NCBI GenBank assembly: GCA_945643635.1
Contig: CALZFC010000029.1
Coordinates: 1,186,001-1,250,000 of the forward strand
Source: Allodiplogaster sudhausi
Taxonomy: Eukaryota; Nematoda; Chromadorea; Rhabditida; Diplogasteridae
Direction: 5' to 3'
Length of the DNA: 64,000 nucleotides
Part shown: positions 35,478 to 48,084 of the stretch, piece by piece
How positions within the stretch are numbered: position 1 is the first letter of the stretch
Layout of the letters: the number at the start of each line of letters is the position of its first letter
Made by a program: the position numbers and the translations under genes
The notes under the pieces: model-generated
Databases searched by the model: none
What the model saw: the letters and a program-made list of their open reading frames with translations, nothing else
Told to the model about the DNA's origin: nothing

Positions 35478-36904
35478 CGCGATTTGCGAGAGAATCAAAA
35501 TGAATCTTAGTGTCCGGGGACCCGGCCAAAATCGATTAGCTTGGATTTTCTTCAAAAGTTCCTTACATGGGTTTTCTGATATGAGGAATCGATTGGAAGT
35601 GGTCTAAGAATCGGAAAATGCCGTTTTCGTTTGCTATGAAGGCTTGAAATATGGAGCTCGCTGCGCAGGGGGGCGAGTTAGATGCACGTCCGGGGTCATT
35701 GCGTCGCACTTTGTGGAGATATATAAACGAAAATTTACATATCAATGGCCAAGATATTGCTCTAAACAAAAATAAAAATAAAAATTTGAAAATTTCCAAC
35801 TCTAATGTATTTATAGAAGTTGAAGTTTTTTTTTTTGAAGTTTTTTAGACAACTTATTTCTCATATTAAAAGAACCAAACCTATACAGTTGAATAGAGCA
35901 TGAAAATAGCTTTCGAATGCACTATATGATTTAGAAAAATTAGGAAGTCTTTGATGTTTCCTGCTCGATTATTCCGGTGCGGCAGTGCTAATCAGCCATT
36001 CAAAATCATCTCCGTAAGTCCAAATATATGTATACCATAAGAAAGAGCGTGAAATTTGCTACACTCTGAAATCCTTTCAATAAAGTTTCAAATCTACGAT
36101 GTTTTGTTATCAGCCATAAAATTAGGGCCGGTAGTGCCACCAGCATTCCGCCCAATAATTAATTTTTTTTAGGTTATTCCAATTAGAATATTCCAATTTT
36201 TTCCTGCGCCTTTTCTTGCATAATTGTTACATGCAGATGCTTTATTCTTTTGAATTATAACAAAAAAAGATCACTGACTTTGAATGCTATTGAAAGAGGT
36301 AAACGTATAGCAAATTTCACGCTCTTTCTTCCAGTTTATATTTGGACGTGTGAAAAGATTTTTAAGCACCTTTTTTAATTCGCGGGCGTTCTGACTTGTA
36401 CTGCCGCACCGGAATAATCGAGAAGGAAACATCAAAAACTTCCTAAGTTTTCTAAATCCTATAGTACGTTCGAAAGCCATTTTCAAGCTCTATAATACTG
36501 TGTATGTTTGGTTCTGGTAAAACGAGAAATAAGTTGTCTGCGCCCTCTCAAACTTCAACGTCTATAAATACATTAGAGTTGGAAATTTTCAAATTTTTAT
36601 TTTTTTTATTGTTTAGAGTAATATCTTGGCTATTGAGATGCAAATTTTCGTTTATTTGCATCTCAATAGCCAACAAAGTGTGGCGCAATGACCCCAGACG
36701 TGCATCCAACTCGCCTCCCTGCGCGGCGAACTCCATATGTCAAGCCTTCATAGCAAACGAAAACGGCATTTTCCGATCCTTAGACCACTTCCAATCGATT
36801 CGTCATTTCAGAAAACCCCTATAAGCAACTTTTTAAGAAAATCCATGCTGGTCGATTTTGGCTGGGTCCCCGGCCATTTCGATTCTCTCGCAAATCGCGT
36901 CATA
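35473..36904. repeat. Fold-back element, family B, copy 3 (1.43 kb)
   Basis: TATGACGCGATTTGCGAG at the left after a (TA)n run (35440-35472) and its complement at the right. Internally it is in inverse orientation to the copies at 1635 and 8973, shown by the extra CTTAGTGTCC block near the left rather than the right end. Confidence 0.85.
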
Positions 36905-36997
36905 TGTATATACATATATCGAACAGTTGAAAGATTGACTGATCAGTAAAAAGAAACAAGAAGTACCACAAATTAGTTAAACTTAAGGAACCGCTTG

Positions 36998-38735
36998 TGT
37001 TAAGAGGGCCTGTCAGTATCGTTCGATCAAGGCCTGCCCTAGGAATTTTTTTTCGAATATCTTAACCAAAATTGATTATAGTATACAACTCGACGTGGTG
37101 AACAAAATAGGCCGTATTTCAAAGGTGAAAAAATTTTTCCGCGCGAGACCCAGTACCGTAATCTTATAAATTCGATTGGTCATAAGTCGCTTCAAACTTA
37201 TTATTAGACAACCATATAGATATCATTGGATAGCTGACTGGACGGGCTTTAATTTTCATGTTGATGATGTTTTGATAGATTTTGATTTTGACCCTAAAAT
37301 ACGGCCCTAAACATTTTTGAGGTCCGTTTTTTGCCAAATTATGCACTTTACGTTCATTTCCCCACAACCGCTCCTATATATTCTTAAAGTGCTTGAAATT
37401 TGCTACAACATAAGTCTCCTTCATAAGAATTAAGCGTCTCGGACGTAGGTTCCGTTGCGCTAGAACATGATCCAGTGTAAACTGTAATACCGTGCTAGCG
37501 CATTCTTCGATCCATAACTGCGCTCAATGTCAATATTACAAAATCGTAAGCATATCATCTAAGATCTCTCACGGAGATCTTCAAATCTTACATACATTAT
37601 TGTATTGAAAACTTTCAATTTATATGGGAAATTTCGTTATGTACAATTAGAAGGCTTAAAAAACTGCTTTAAAAACATTTTCGCCTGTCAAAACATACAT
37701 CATAAGAAAGAGGATGAAATTAGCTACAAGATGAACCCCTTTCAATGGACTTCCATGCATACAATCTTTTGTTATAAGTCATAAACCTAGTGCCAGTAGC
37801 GTCGCTGTCATTTTGCCCAAGAATTCACATTTTAGGTTATTCGAATTAGAATATTCCAAATTCGAATTAGAATATTCCAATCCTTTTTTCTACAGTTTTT
37901 CCATAAGGCCTTGTAATTCTACTCTTATGGCTTATAACAAAAGATCGAATGCATGGAATTCCATTGAAAGGGGTTCATCTTGTACCAAATTTCATCCTAT
38001 TTCTTATGATGTATGTTTCGACAGGCGAAAATGTTTTTAAAGCAGTTTTTTAAGCCTTCTAATTGTACATAACGAAATTTCCCATATAAATTGAAAGTTT
38101 TCACTAAAATAATGTGTGTAACATTTCAAGATCTCCGTGAGAGCTCTTATTGTTAGATGATATACTTACGATTTTGTAATATTGACATTGAGCGCAGTTA
38201 TGGATCGAAGAATGCGCTTGCACGGTGTTACAGTTTACACTGGATCATGTTCTAGCGCAACGGAACCTGCGTCCGAGACGCTTAATTCTTATGAAAGAGA
38301 CGTATGTTGTAGCAAATTTCAAGCACTTTAAGAATATATAGGAGCGGTTGTGGGGAAATGAACGTAAAGTGCATAATTTGGCAAAAAAACGGACCTCGAA
38401 AATGTTTAGGGCCGTATTCTAGGGTCAAAATCAAATTTTATGAAAACATCATCAACATGAAAATTAAAGCCCGTCCAATCAGCTATCCAATGATATCTAT
38501 ATGGTTGTCTAATAATAAGTTTGAAGCGACTTATGATCAATGCAATTTTAAAGATTACTGTACTGGGTCTCGCGCGGAAAATTTTTTTCAACTTTGAAAT
38601 ATAGCCTATTTTGTTCACCATGTCGAGTTGTATACTGTAATCAATTTTGGTGAAGAAATTCGAAAAAAAAATTCCTAGGGCAGGCCATAATAAGGCCCTG
38701 CTCGAGTCTTACTGACATCCTCTCTTAATGTGTTT
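36998..38735. repeat. Fold-back element, family D (1.74 kb)
   Basis: TTAAGAGGGCCTGTCAGTA at the left is mirrored by TACTGACATCCTCTCTTAA-like sequence at the right. Arms of about 850 bp pair around 37850 (GAATTAGAATATTCCAA repeated at the centre). The inner arms (37490-37700, 38040-38230) are homologous to family E; the outer arms resemble window positions 1-275. Confidence 0.85.
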
Positions 38736-40088
38736 ATCTGAACTCGAAATAATGGAAGGAGACAGCCGTTCCCCTAGACTAGTCATGAAAAGATCATGTG
38801 GTCGTGATTGGATAAGCGGGGATGCGAGGGGATATCTGCTGCTCAAACATTTCGGTATTTTTCATTTGTCTACCTTATACTCACTTTCATCTTCCTTGGT
38901 TGTCTTTTCCTCTTTCTCTTCATACCTTGCGCATGCCCATCGAATACATAAGGGAATACGTAAGTTGGCTATTCGGTTCTTTTTCCAAGACAAGTTCTCT
39001 TTCCTTCCTCTTGCCAATTGATTCGGATACTATGGTGAAAAAACTCAACCTACTGCTTCTTAATAGGATACAGAAATGCCTTCATCGATTAAGTATTCGA
39101 ATCTTTGTTAAACTAGCATCACCGCCTACTTTTCGAAATAGTAGAAGAATAATATGGAAGAACTTCATGATTATTACGATTTGCACGTGCAGTTGTTGTT
39201 TTGGGCGCTTTTTTTCAGAGGCACTGGCACTCATTCCTATGCTGTTTTATGCCCTTTTAATGTTAGTATCTTCTTCTTCTGTCATTTTCATAAACCTACA
39301 TTTGCATATGTTGTTCTAGTTATTAAATGTTTTTCCTATCTAGATTTGCAATATGCATATTTAGATAAGATTCAACATATGTACTCTCTATCATCTCATT
39401 ATATCTCTCATATTTTCAAATCCGTTACAATATTTTAGAGCAAAGTTCGACATTCTGAACAACAGTAATAAAGGAGAGTGTTATTGACTCTTATTGTATT
39501 ATTGTGATAATGCAATTAAATACGTGTGCTTGTATTTCTTCTGAAATATTGAACTAAACCACTCGATGACCATTACAACGAAGGGTGCAGGCATCCCCTC
39601 ACATTCCCGCATATATTATTACTGCATGACCATTCCAAAGCGCTAACTGGTTATATTCTGTGGTGAAAAAGTTGTCCCTTCTTCGATTGTTTCAGAGGAA
39701 AAGGAACAAGCTATATATATGCATGTAAGTCGCTCGGCATCCTCCTCTCTTAGCGTCGCAGTTCTAATTTCTTTTAACACTGATTAGTAACTCTTTCTGC
39801 TGTTCTAGATCTATCTATTTGAATATATGTATGTACATATATATTATACCTATATATACATACATTAGTAACCTCCAAGCCTTCATTGCAAACAAAAAAG
39901 AAAATTTTCTGATACCTGGAATTTTATTGATACCAGAAAGCCCTTATGTAGTTAGATTTTAGGTACTTTTGAGCAAAATTCAACCTTGTCGATTTTGGCC
40001 GCATTGATTCCTTTTGATTCTCTCGTAAATTGCGTCATATGTATGTATGTATATATCTAAATATATCCGTTATCTTAATTAAGCACAA
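38736..40088. other. Stretch without a recognised gene
   Basis: 38740-38880 has diverged relatives at 40540-40660 and 46930-47090 (AAATAATAGAAGAA-, GTCATG- and TTTCAGCGTTTT-type blocks), so this is old duplicated non-coding DNA. 40010-40040 holds a degenerate family B end (GATTCTCTCGTAAATTGCG). Two overlapping open frames at 38822-39438 have no recognisable domain. Confidence 0.45.
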
Positions 40089-40330
40089 ATGACTCTACTG
40101 CTCTCCGACGACGGCGCCAGCGATAATCGCCCGTACATGTTCACCGCTCGCTTCTATGGCCGCCGTGGCATTTACATGGAGCTGTGGCTGATGTGGGCCA
40201 GGATCCTCCACGAGACTATCCGAATCGTCCAAAGCGCAAACCAATGCAAGGACCTTCTTCACACAACAATCGTGCATTTCAGTCTCGTTTTCCACATAAC
40301 ACATACATATTATGACTTACAGATATATCT
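40089..40330 (+). pseudogene. Isolated exon-1 fragment of the iGluR-like family
   Basis: 40089-40240 encodes a close match to receptor exon 1 (start LLSDDGASDNRPYMF, then ELWLMWARIL), followed by conserved intron sequence (AAATTTGAAAGATT) but no exon 2 or later. The acceptor before ATG is reduced to TTAAG. It is read as a duplicated fragment on the strand opposite to the intact gene. Confidence 0.65.
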
Positions 40331-41431
40331 CTGAAATTTGAAAGATTTATTTAAATATATATATCCTTGTTCTCTATAGCTGAGTTTGAGAATTCTCCAA
40401 GCGTGGCAGATTTTTTTTAGATCATAGATCCTTCCCCACTTTCAATACGAAATGCTAGTTGATAGATTTTTCCCCTGAAGAAACATCTTCTTTCTAGCTT
40501 GTCTGGCAGAACTGTTTCTCACTGTCTTTGAAATAATAGAAGAATAAAGAACTCTTTTTGGAAAAGTCATGCACTAGTAATTGGATAGGCTGCCTGCGGC
40601 ATAGTCAAAAATTTCAGCGTTTTCACCTTTGCCCTTCGCTCAAGTGGCCATCGAGTGGTTTACTTCAATATTTCACCAGAAATACAAGCACACCTATAGA
40701 ATTGCATGGACCCAATAATACAATAAGATTCAATTACATTCTCCTCTCTTCCTGTTTTTTTAAATCGTCGAATTTTTTTTAAAAATAATGTTTAACTTCT
40801 TTTTGTTTGCTAGTAACAAAAGCATGAATGAATTCGCTGGTGATTATCTCATAGTCATATGTAGCTGCTGCGCTCAGCAATGGTTGTCCCGGTTCGTCTC
40901 TGCTCCCCTCAGCAGAGGTCGCTCTGTTGCGCCAGTTCTGTGTCTCGACCCTTGCATTTCTCCGCCATGCTCGATAGAGGTTGCGCTACTGCAATCAGCC
41001 AGAGCTCTTCTCTCCGCTCCCCTCAGTCAGCAGAGGCGGCACACTCTCGTATCCCGGAGATCCCTTGGTGTGGATGTTATGTTGCGTGGATGAGAAAGAA
41101 GACGACTCATTTATTCTCCAGCTGTCCAAACATTGTAAAAATTAACCAGCAAAGAAAGAAATTGAGGCATTGTGAATGTTATTTCATCATCAGTTCATTA
41201 GATTCCATCACACCAAATCATAACAACAATGTGCTGTGCTCAGAAATGTTAGTTCAGCAATCTACATTCCATTACATCACACCGAGTCATAACAACAATG
41301 TGGAAAAGTTGGAAAAGACAAATAGAAAGAAGAATTGCAACAAGAATATAAGAATGAGGATGTTAGTGACTTGTTAGTGCTCTTTAGGAAGGAAATATCA
41401 GTTGGTACATTGCAACTCAAACATTTATGGG
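40331..41431. other. 3' flank of the first iGluR-like locus
   Basis: 41140-41410 is duplicated at 47675-47950 (AGGCATTGTGAATGT, ATTACATCACACCGA and ATATCAGTTGGTA blocks), marking one boundary of the tandem duplication. 40880-41060 has repeated GCTCCCCTCAGCAGAG and CGCTCCCCTCAGTCAG. No separate gene recognised. Confidence 0.5.
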
Positions 41432-42265
41432 TTAGTTGATGTCGCACAAACTTGGTCTCCATTTATGGAATGCAATTTCGACAAGAATTACAATGAAAGA
41501 GAGGCTGTAGAGGCCGAGTGCAATGCATATGTTGAGGCGGAGAGAAACTGTGTCCACGGGCCGGAATCTGATTTCCAAGAGCCTATGCAAGGCGTTCTTT
41601 GGCCGATTCGTGAAGCGCCGCCAACAGAATGTCTCAATCTATATTACTTTGACGCTTACTCTTATTATGTGCGAAAAAGAAAGAATTTGATTTGATCTGA
41701 TATCATATGATATATATTTAGCGTTAGTGCAGATTACCCAGATTTTGTATAACTTCTCTCATATATTTTGCAAATGTATATAATTATGTAATTATGTAGT
41801 ACAAAACTAAGTTTCTCACCATGTCCGTATTGAACATTCCTAATGCCACTACGGACATTCTCTTGCGTTGTCGGGCTGTGAAGCGTCGCTTGCTAAAGTC
41901 AATACAGAATTATTATGGTTCGATAGCTCACAAGAAGAATAATCAGTCAGATCCAATATACATAAATAAGATCGCCGGGGTACTAATTTAGGAAAAATTA
42001 ACAAATTTTTTTTCGATTAACACAGGGAGATCAAAATCAGCCAACTTATGCAAACAATAAGATGCTTATCCTCTCTGAAAATAAGAAAAGATTAAATAGA
42101 ATATCATAGTAGCGGAGATCGATTTTTATAACTCACAATGCACAATGTTTTAAGTAATTACATACATACATATGTCTGCAGTCGTATTGTAATAATGCGC
42201 AGACAGAATTGAGAGGCTCCCAATTATAAGTTCTTATGTTTTTCTCAGATATTTCTCTCGGATCT

Positions 42266-42308
<43 letters not shown>

Positions 42309-45300
42309 CAAGTTCTCTCACCGCATTTCTCGTTAGCCGAGAACATATCTTCATGTGTTGTCACATTATTATTAATGTATTGAATAAAAAAAAATAAAAA
42401 ATAAAGACGCGTTCTCACCTAAAGTAGAGGGTCGACGGGAAGGACACGAAAAGTCCGCTGTCCTCGAGTGTTTTGCCTCGCTCGAACGAATGCGTGCATC
42501 CTCGGACAAAGTCACCAGCGTTTAGTAAAAAAAAAAATTTTTTTTATATCTGTTATTTCTTCTTCTTTTTTTTCTGTTAAAAATTTATTCTTTAATTTGG
42601 ATGGGCGTTATCCTAGTAACATATGAGATGATAATTAAAAACAAAACAAAATAAAAATAGCTTCAGACACTAACAGCTGAACTGCGCACGGCAGCTCGTA
42701 CGAGCCGTCCGATCCAATGGCAAAGATGCTGTCGAGATGGACGAGCATCGCCGAAGGCATCTTGGAGCTGCACAGCTGAAAAGGCGACATGTTTAGAACA
42801 AAATAGTTCTGTTGGTCTAGCGCAAACATTTTGCTCCTTTGGCGTCTTGCAACGGTAGAGATCGATACGTCGGAACAAACATATGTATCATATATGTTCC
42901 GACGTATCGATATCTATATGTATCATATATGTTTTCCCCCGGGTTTTTTGTTTCTTTTTTTTTCAAAACTATCAGGAAAGCGAAGAAATGGAATGAGGAA
43001 GTAGTCGCTCGTATCTCCTCTCTAGAGCCTCGAGGTTAGAGTTTTGAGCTTCAAGCTTGGAACGGTTGAAGTCTCTACATTACATACATACATACCTCAT
43101 TCAACGCAGCTTGCATTCCGAGCCCGGCGAACAACGGTCCGTCTCCGCTCATGGCTTCATCCTTAAAACTTAAATATCATCTTTAATATCGTCTACACCA
43201 TAATGACCGTCAATTGCGCGGCCTATACTGGTGTAGTGAATATGCTTTCTAATAGATCTTGTATAACTTAAAATACATTGACCAAAAAGTAATTTGAATC
43301 GCTTTTTTGTTTTTTCTTCTCCTTTTTTCAGAGACTTACCTCAGTTGGCATATAGCCAATGAGTTCCTATATTTGAGGCATTGTACGGTAATCACCAAGG
43401 ACTACTTTGCTTTGCCGGCGCGGACTTGGGCGATGAAGTCGGTAAATTTGCTTCAAAAAGTTATTTTTTTAAATTAACATTTATTTTATTGAAAACATCT
43501 AGGGCAACTTTATAGGGGCTGGTATTTTTGTGGAGGGGTCGGTGAAGGGTTTTGCAAAAAAAAAAAAGAAAAAAAGAATACGTCGGAGGAGCAATCGGCG
43601 GCACCGCGCTGTTGCCAGTGAAGGAAGCCGAATGCGCGGCGTAAATGACAATGACTCCGAAGGCGTACAGGCCAGCGTGCAGAAGAATGCGCGCTTTGAG
43701 TTCTAGCATAAGGCCAAAATCAATATTGAGGTCAACATTATGTTTAAAAATGAATCCTAAAGAAGAAGAAGAAAAAGAAAAAAAGAAGAGCGAACTGGCT
43801 CGGAAACATTGAAGACAACCGGCTACGCCGGCAAGAAGTAGAAGAATGACAAATGCTGGATAGGAGAATACAATGTACGCGATGAGTGGGCGACTTTCAG
43901 AGAAGGATATGCGTTCGTAAAAGGCTTCCTGCAAAATAATTTGTTTTTTTTTTAAATTAAATAATTACCGTGTTTTCTCTATTACTGCCCCCGGGGGTAC
44001 TATTTTTCAATACCCCTGCGAGAGGGGGGCACTATTAGAGGGGGTTCTATTAGAGGGAGGGGTACTATTTTTCCATGTGATTGATTAAAAGTTTGATAAC
44101 AACATTTTATTCACAAAAACGAAGAATTATAGCTATTCGTTCAATGGAATCATCATTGGAATATCCGTTTTACCGTAGATTTTGAATGAATTTGCAATTA
44201 GTTCATTGGGAAGAGCATCCCGTACCTCTAGAATAGATTCCAGATACGTCGCTATTAGACAATTGGGGGGGCACTAATGGAGGGGGAGGGGGTTCTATTA
44301 GAGTGAGGGGTACTATTTTTCAATACCCTTTCGAGGGGGGCACTATTAGAGGGGGGGGGGGGTTATAATAGAGAGAGGGGCACTAATAGAGAAAATACGG
44401 TATGTTGGAAGTCTCTTTTTGCTGACATTTGACAATTATTTAAAGGAAATCTTTTTTCAATGCACGAACCAAGCTATGAACAAGTGGCACCGTCGCATAG
44501 TGATAATCAAGTAGACGATCTGGCCGAAGACTCTGAACTTACACGTATTGGAAAATATATGTGCCGTAAAGTAGAGTGCGTTGCTGAAGGGTACTTGCAT
44601 AGCTTTGGCCATAGCCTTAAATTAAACCTTAACTTTTGCATTAATCATAAAATACCTTATCTCTTCTCACCTGGTCAATTAGTGACCCGTCAACAGATCC
44701 ATTCGCGATTGCTCCAAGCAATCCAGGATGATGGCCGCTCGAGTCAGGGCCATCTTCATCTGAAAATGACAGTGAGAAATCAGTTCTGCCAGACAAGCCA
44801 GAAAGAGGATGGTTCTTTAGGAAAGAAATCTATCAAATGGCTTTTTATATTGAAAGTAAAAAAAAATAACTAAAAATGAATCACGATTACAGACTTCTCA
44901 AACGCTGCTATAGAGAAAAAATATATGTGAATATTTAAATAAATCTTTCAAATGTCAGAGATTGTATGTGTGTCAAATAAATCATGCGGAAATGCCAGAT
45001 TCATATGCACGTTTGTTGTGTGATTCATATGAATCGATGATCTAAAAAAAAATCTGCCTTGATTAGAGAATTCTCAAACTCTGCTATAAAGAAAAAAGAT
45101 GTATATACTTACATATATTTAAATAGATCTTTCAAATTTCAGAGATATACCTGTGAGTTATAATATGTGTTATGTGGAAAAGCGAGGCTGATATGCACAT
45201 TTGTTGTGTGCCGAAGGGCCTAACCACGCTCGGCGCTTTGGACGACCCGGATTATCTCGTTGAGGATCCGGGCCCACATCAGCCACAGCTCCATATAGAT

Positions 45301-45381
45301 TCCCCCGCGGCGATCGAAGCGAGTGATGTGCATGTACGGAAGGCTATTGTTGGCACCGCCGTCGGACAACACAATAGGCAT
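41432..45381 (-). pseudogene. Ionotropic glutamate receptor-like paralogue, decayed
   Basis: The exon order matches 48085-51327: exon 1 from 45381, exon 2 from 44759, exon 4 from about 43929, then the M3 exon (about 43710-43575), S2 exons, and a last exon ending TAA at 41432. Much is open, including SLRPDRLLDY, the M1 exon, the M3 exon and the M4 exon (SLRLNICIALGLYSLSFIV). Three faults were seen. The exon near 43345-43455 lacks one base after GGCAAAGCAAAG, giving TAG. A further TAG lies before GAACTC in the restored frame. The acceptor AG of the exon ending near 42419 has become TT (CTAAA to TTTAG change near 42521). It is therefore probably a recent pseudogene. A 40-nt pseudo-intron removing the first two faults is conceivable but very short. 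Confidence 0.75.
43967..44401. repeat. MITE of family J (435 bp) with C/G-rich ends
   Basis: ACCGTGTTTTCTCTATTA plus a C run at the left; GGGGCACTAATAGAGAAAAT then ACGGT at the right. The interior repeats GGGGCACTATTAGAGGGGG-like units. It lies between exons 3 and 4 of the decayed receptor locus and is absent from the intact paralogue. Confidence 0.75.
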
Positions 45382-45429
45382 TTGTGGCTAAATGAAGGTA
45401 CGGTAAAGGAACAAAATGGCTTTCTCTCA

Positions 45430-45469
<40 letters not shown>

Positions 45470-48084
45470 GGCTACTTCCAGCTACAGTAAACGACAGCGA
45501 TTCTCAGCATCACAACGGAGGCTAGCTAAATTATCTACTTTTGTGAACTTTATTGGAATTTTATTCTACTTCACTGTTGTTTTGTCATTGAAGTGCCAAA
45601 TGCAGTGAAATATTCCGTTCACAAAAGTAAGATAATTAGCTAACTTGATCCGTAGGATGGTGGGAGAGAGAGAGACAGCGAGAGAAAGAGATAGAGAGAG
45701 AGATAAGAGAGAAATCGATAGAGAGCAAAATTTACTTGAGAACGCTGCGAAATTAAATGCGATTTTTAAGCCGGATAAAAGGTGAGACAGAGAGAGCGAG
45801 AGAGAGAGAGAGAGAAAGAGAGAAAGAGAGGAGAGAGAGACAACAAAGGAATGAAGGAAAGGGTATGTCAGACGGACAGCTAATTAGATATCGAAAAAGA
45901 TTGGTGATTAACATCGAAAATTGTCCGAGAATATTAGAAAACAGCAAAAAATGGCATATATTTCTTCTGTGCGCATCTGTACCGTATACATAATAAAACG
46001 GGGAACATTCATCATGTATTGGGTCCTAATTGAACAACTTGAAGCGAACTTCATTAAATTATTCACGACCCCATCCACAGGGTCGGCTCCGGCCCGGGCC
46101 CCCGTGGTCGGCTCCGGACCCCAGGGTCGTCCCCGGCCCCGGGGGCTGGGGCCCGGGGCCGACCTCCCCTGTATATGACGGTCATTTGCGAGCAAAAGGA
46201 ATCAATGCGGCCAAAAAAAACAGGCTTGGATTTTGCTCAAAATTTCCTTAGATATACAGGTGCTTTCTGATATCAAGAATGGTTGATGCATCAAAAATTA
46301 ATTTTTTTTTTTTTGCTATGAAGGGTTGAAGGTTTCTTCGCCTCACTTTATTGAGATATACATTGAAATGAAAAATGTTTACTCTAATTGCCAAGATATT
46401 GAGCTAAACAACAGAAAATAAAAAAAAGTGAGAAGGTTCAATTTTCGATTTCTTGTACATTTTAAAGTTTAAGGGAGCTCAGGCAACATATTTTTCACAG
46501 TTGTATCTAGCACTTAAATATATAAGCAAACTGATGGTGCAGTGCACTCATGTCAGACGCTACCCAGCGCTATTAGCTCCGTAACTCAAGCGTACATACA
46601 TATGCACAGAAACAAAGGGTACAACGTTAGCCGGAATCAAGGCAGGGCCTACCGAAGCTCCCCAGTGACAGTATATATACATCAGTGTATATATCTGTTC
46701 CTGGAGAATGGGGAGCCAACGCATACTCCAGGAGCAGTTATATACATATATGTTTATAATATACATATATATATATATATATATATAATATATGTATGTA
46801 CATATAATCAAATACGGCCTTAACATCAAAACGAGATGCTGATCAGTGTTAACTTGCGCCTCTTAAAAGAAGCCAGAAGTGCTGCAATATGAGAGAAGGA
46901 GCCGCACAACTTACACGTAAATTTTTTTAGCCTGCTCGCGGTCTCTGAAATAATAGAAGAAGAGACACGTTTTCACGGACAGACAAGTCATCTCCTCCGG
47001 CGATGAAAAGGTCATGTGGTATTTGGATAAGCGTGAAGTCAAACATTTCAGCGTTTTTACATTTGCCTTTCATGCACCAACTCTGTACACTCGTCTTTCT
47101 CGTTTATCTTTAGAACATAAATTTGCAATGGCCGTTAACTATCTGGCTGTCTCAAAAAATATTTTGTCTTTCTTATTTTTGGTTCTATATTTTGCCAAAA
47201 CAAAGACACTAATATAATTGCACAGACAGAGGATTCTTTCGACAAGAATATAATAACTATTCTTTATATTCATATCGTCAAATTGTAGCATAAAATTTTT
47301 CCTTCTTTTTTTTAGTTACTCTGAGCGTTTCTCTACTTTCTCTTGTCCCACCCTCTCCTCTCGACGGCGATTCAATGATCTTATGTGAACATACTAAATC
47401 TTCTTGAAGTTGATTGATGTTGATCCTTAGCAAATATTTTGCGTCCTATCTTCCAGTCACACTAGGGGTCATCGATCTAAGATGACGCATCATCTATGAA
47501 GAAATATTGTCTTTAAAAACATCCTTCCTTATTGAGTAGTGAAAGATTGGAATAGCTTGCCTGACACAATTTTTGATAAGAGTCCTCTTGTGGGTCGGCG
47601 GTTGGCATCACATACTAAAAAAAAATCAAACGCTATTTGAGTTCTAATTTTTCTTCTCCCTGCTTTCTAAAAAAAAAAGCAAAGAACGCAATTGAGGCAT
47701 TGTGAATGTCATTTCACCATCAGTTCAATCCATTACATCACACCGAATCATAATAACAATATGCTAGGCTCCTACCGAATTTCAGAAATGTTTGTTCAGC
47801 AATCCTTCATTCCATTACATCACACCGAGTCAAATCAACAATGTGGGCATGTTGGGAAAAAGACAAATAGAAAGAAGAATAGCAAAAAGAATATAAAAAT
47901 GAGGATGTAAGTGACTTGTTTGTGCTCATAAGGAAGGAAATATCAGTTGGTAACGAGGCTATCGCACTGCTTGCCATGACACAGGACGAAAAAAAAGAAA
48001 AGAAAAATGAGAGCGCGAGTACGAAAAATTGTATCTTAAATACATTACAGCTCAAACCTTGACTTTCAAATGGACATTAATGTG
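45382..48084. other. Spacer between the two iGluR-like loci
   Basis: 45420-45780 is duplicated at 52600-52940 (CT tract, then TTGTGAACTTTATTGGAATT-like and AAGTAAGATAATTAGCTAAC blocks). 46060-46165 is a GC-rich island of GGCCCCGGGG-type repeats next to a TATGACGG..TTTGCGAG degenerate family B end at 46173. (TA)n occurs at 46760-46800. 47675-47950 is the 3'-flank duplicate. No gene recognised. Confidence 0.5.

Noticed and set aside
38822..39438. Long overlapping + strand frames (165 and 94 residues)
   Set aside because: No domain, no consistent splice borders, and the region matches other non-coding duplicated DNA at 40540 and 46930.
42856..42916. 18-bp perfect hairpin around an AT-rich loop, considered as a microRNA precursor
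   Set aside because: Short stem with an AT-repeat loop inside an intron of a decayed gene; no conservation of the hairpin in the paralogue at about 49350-49390.
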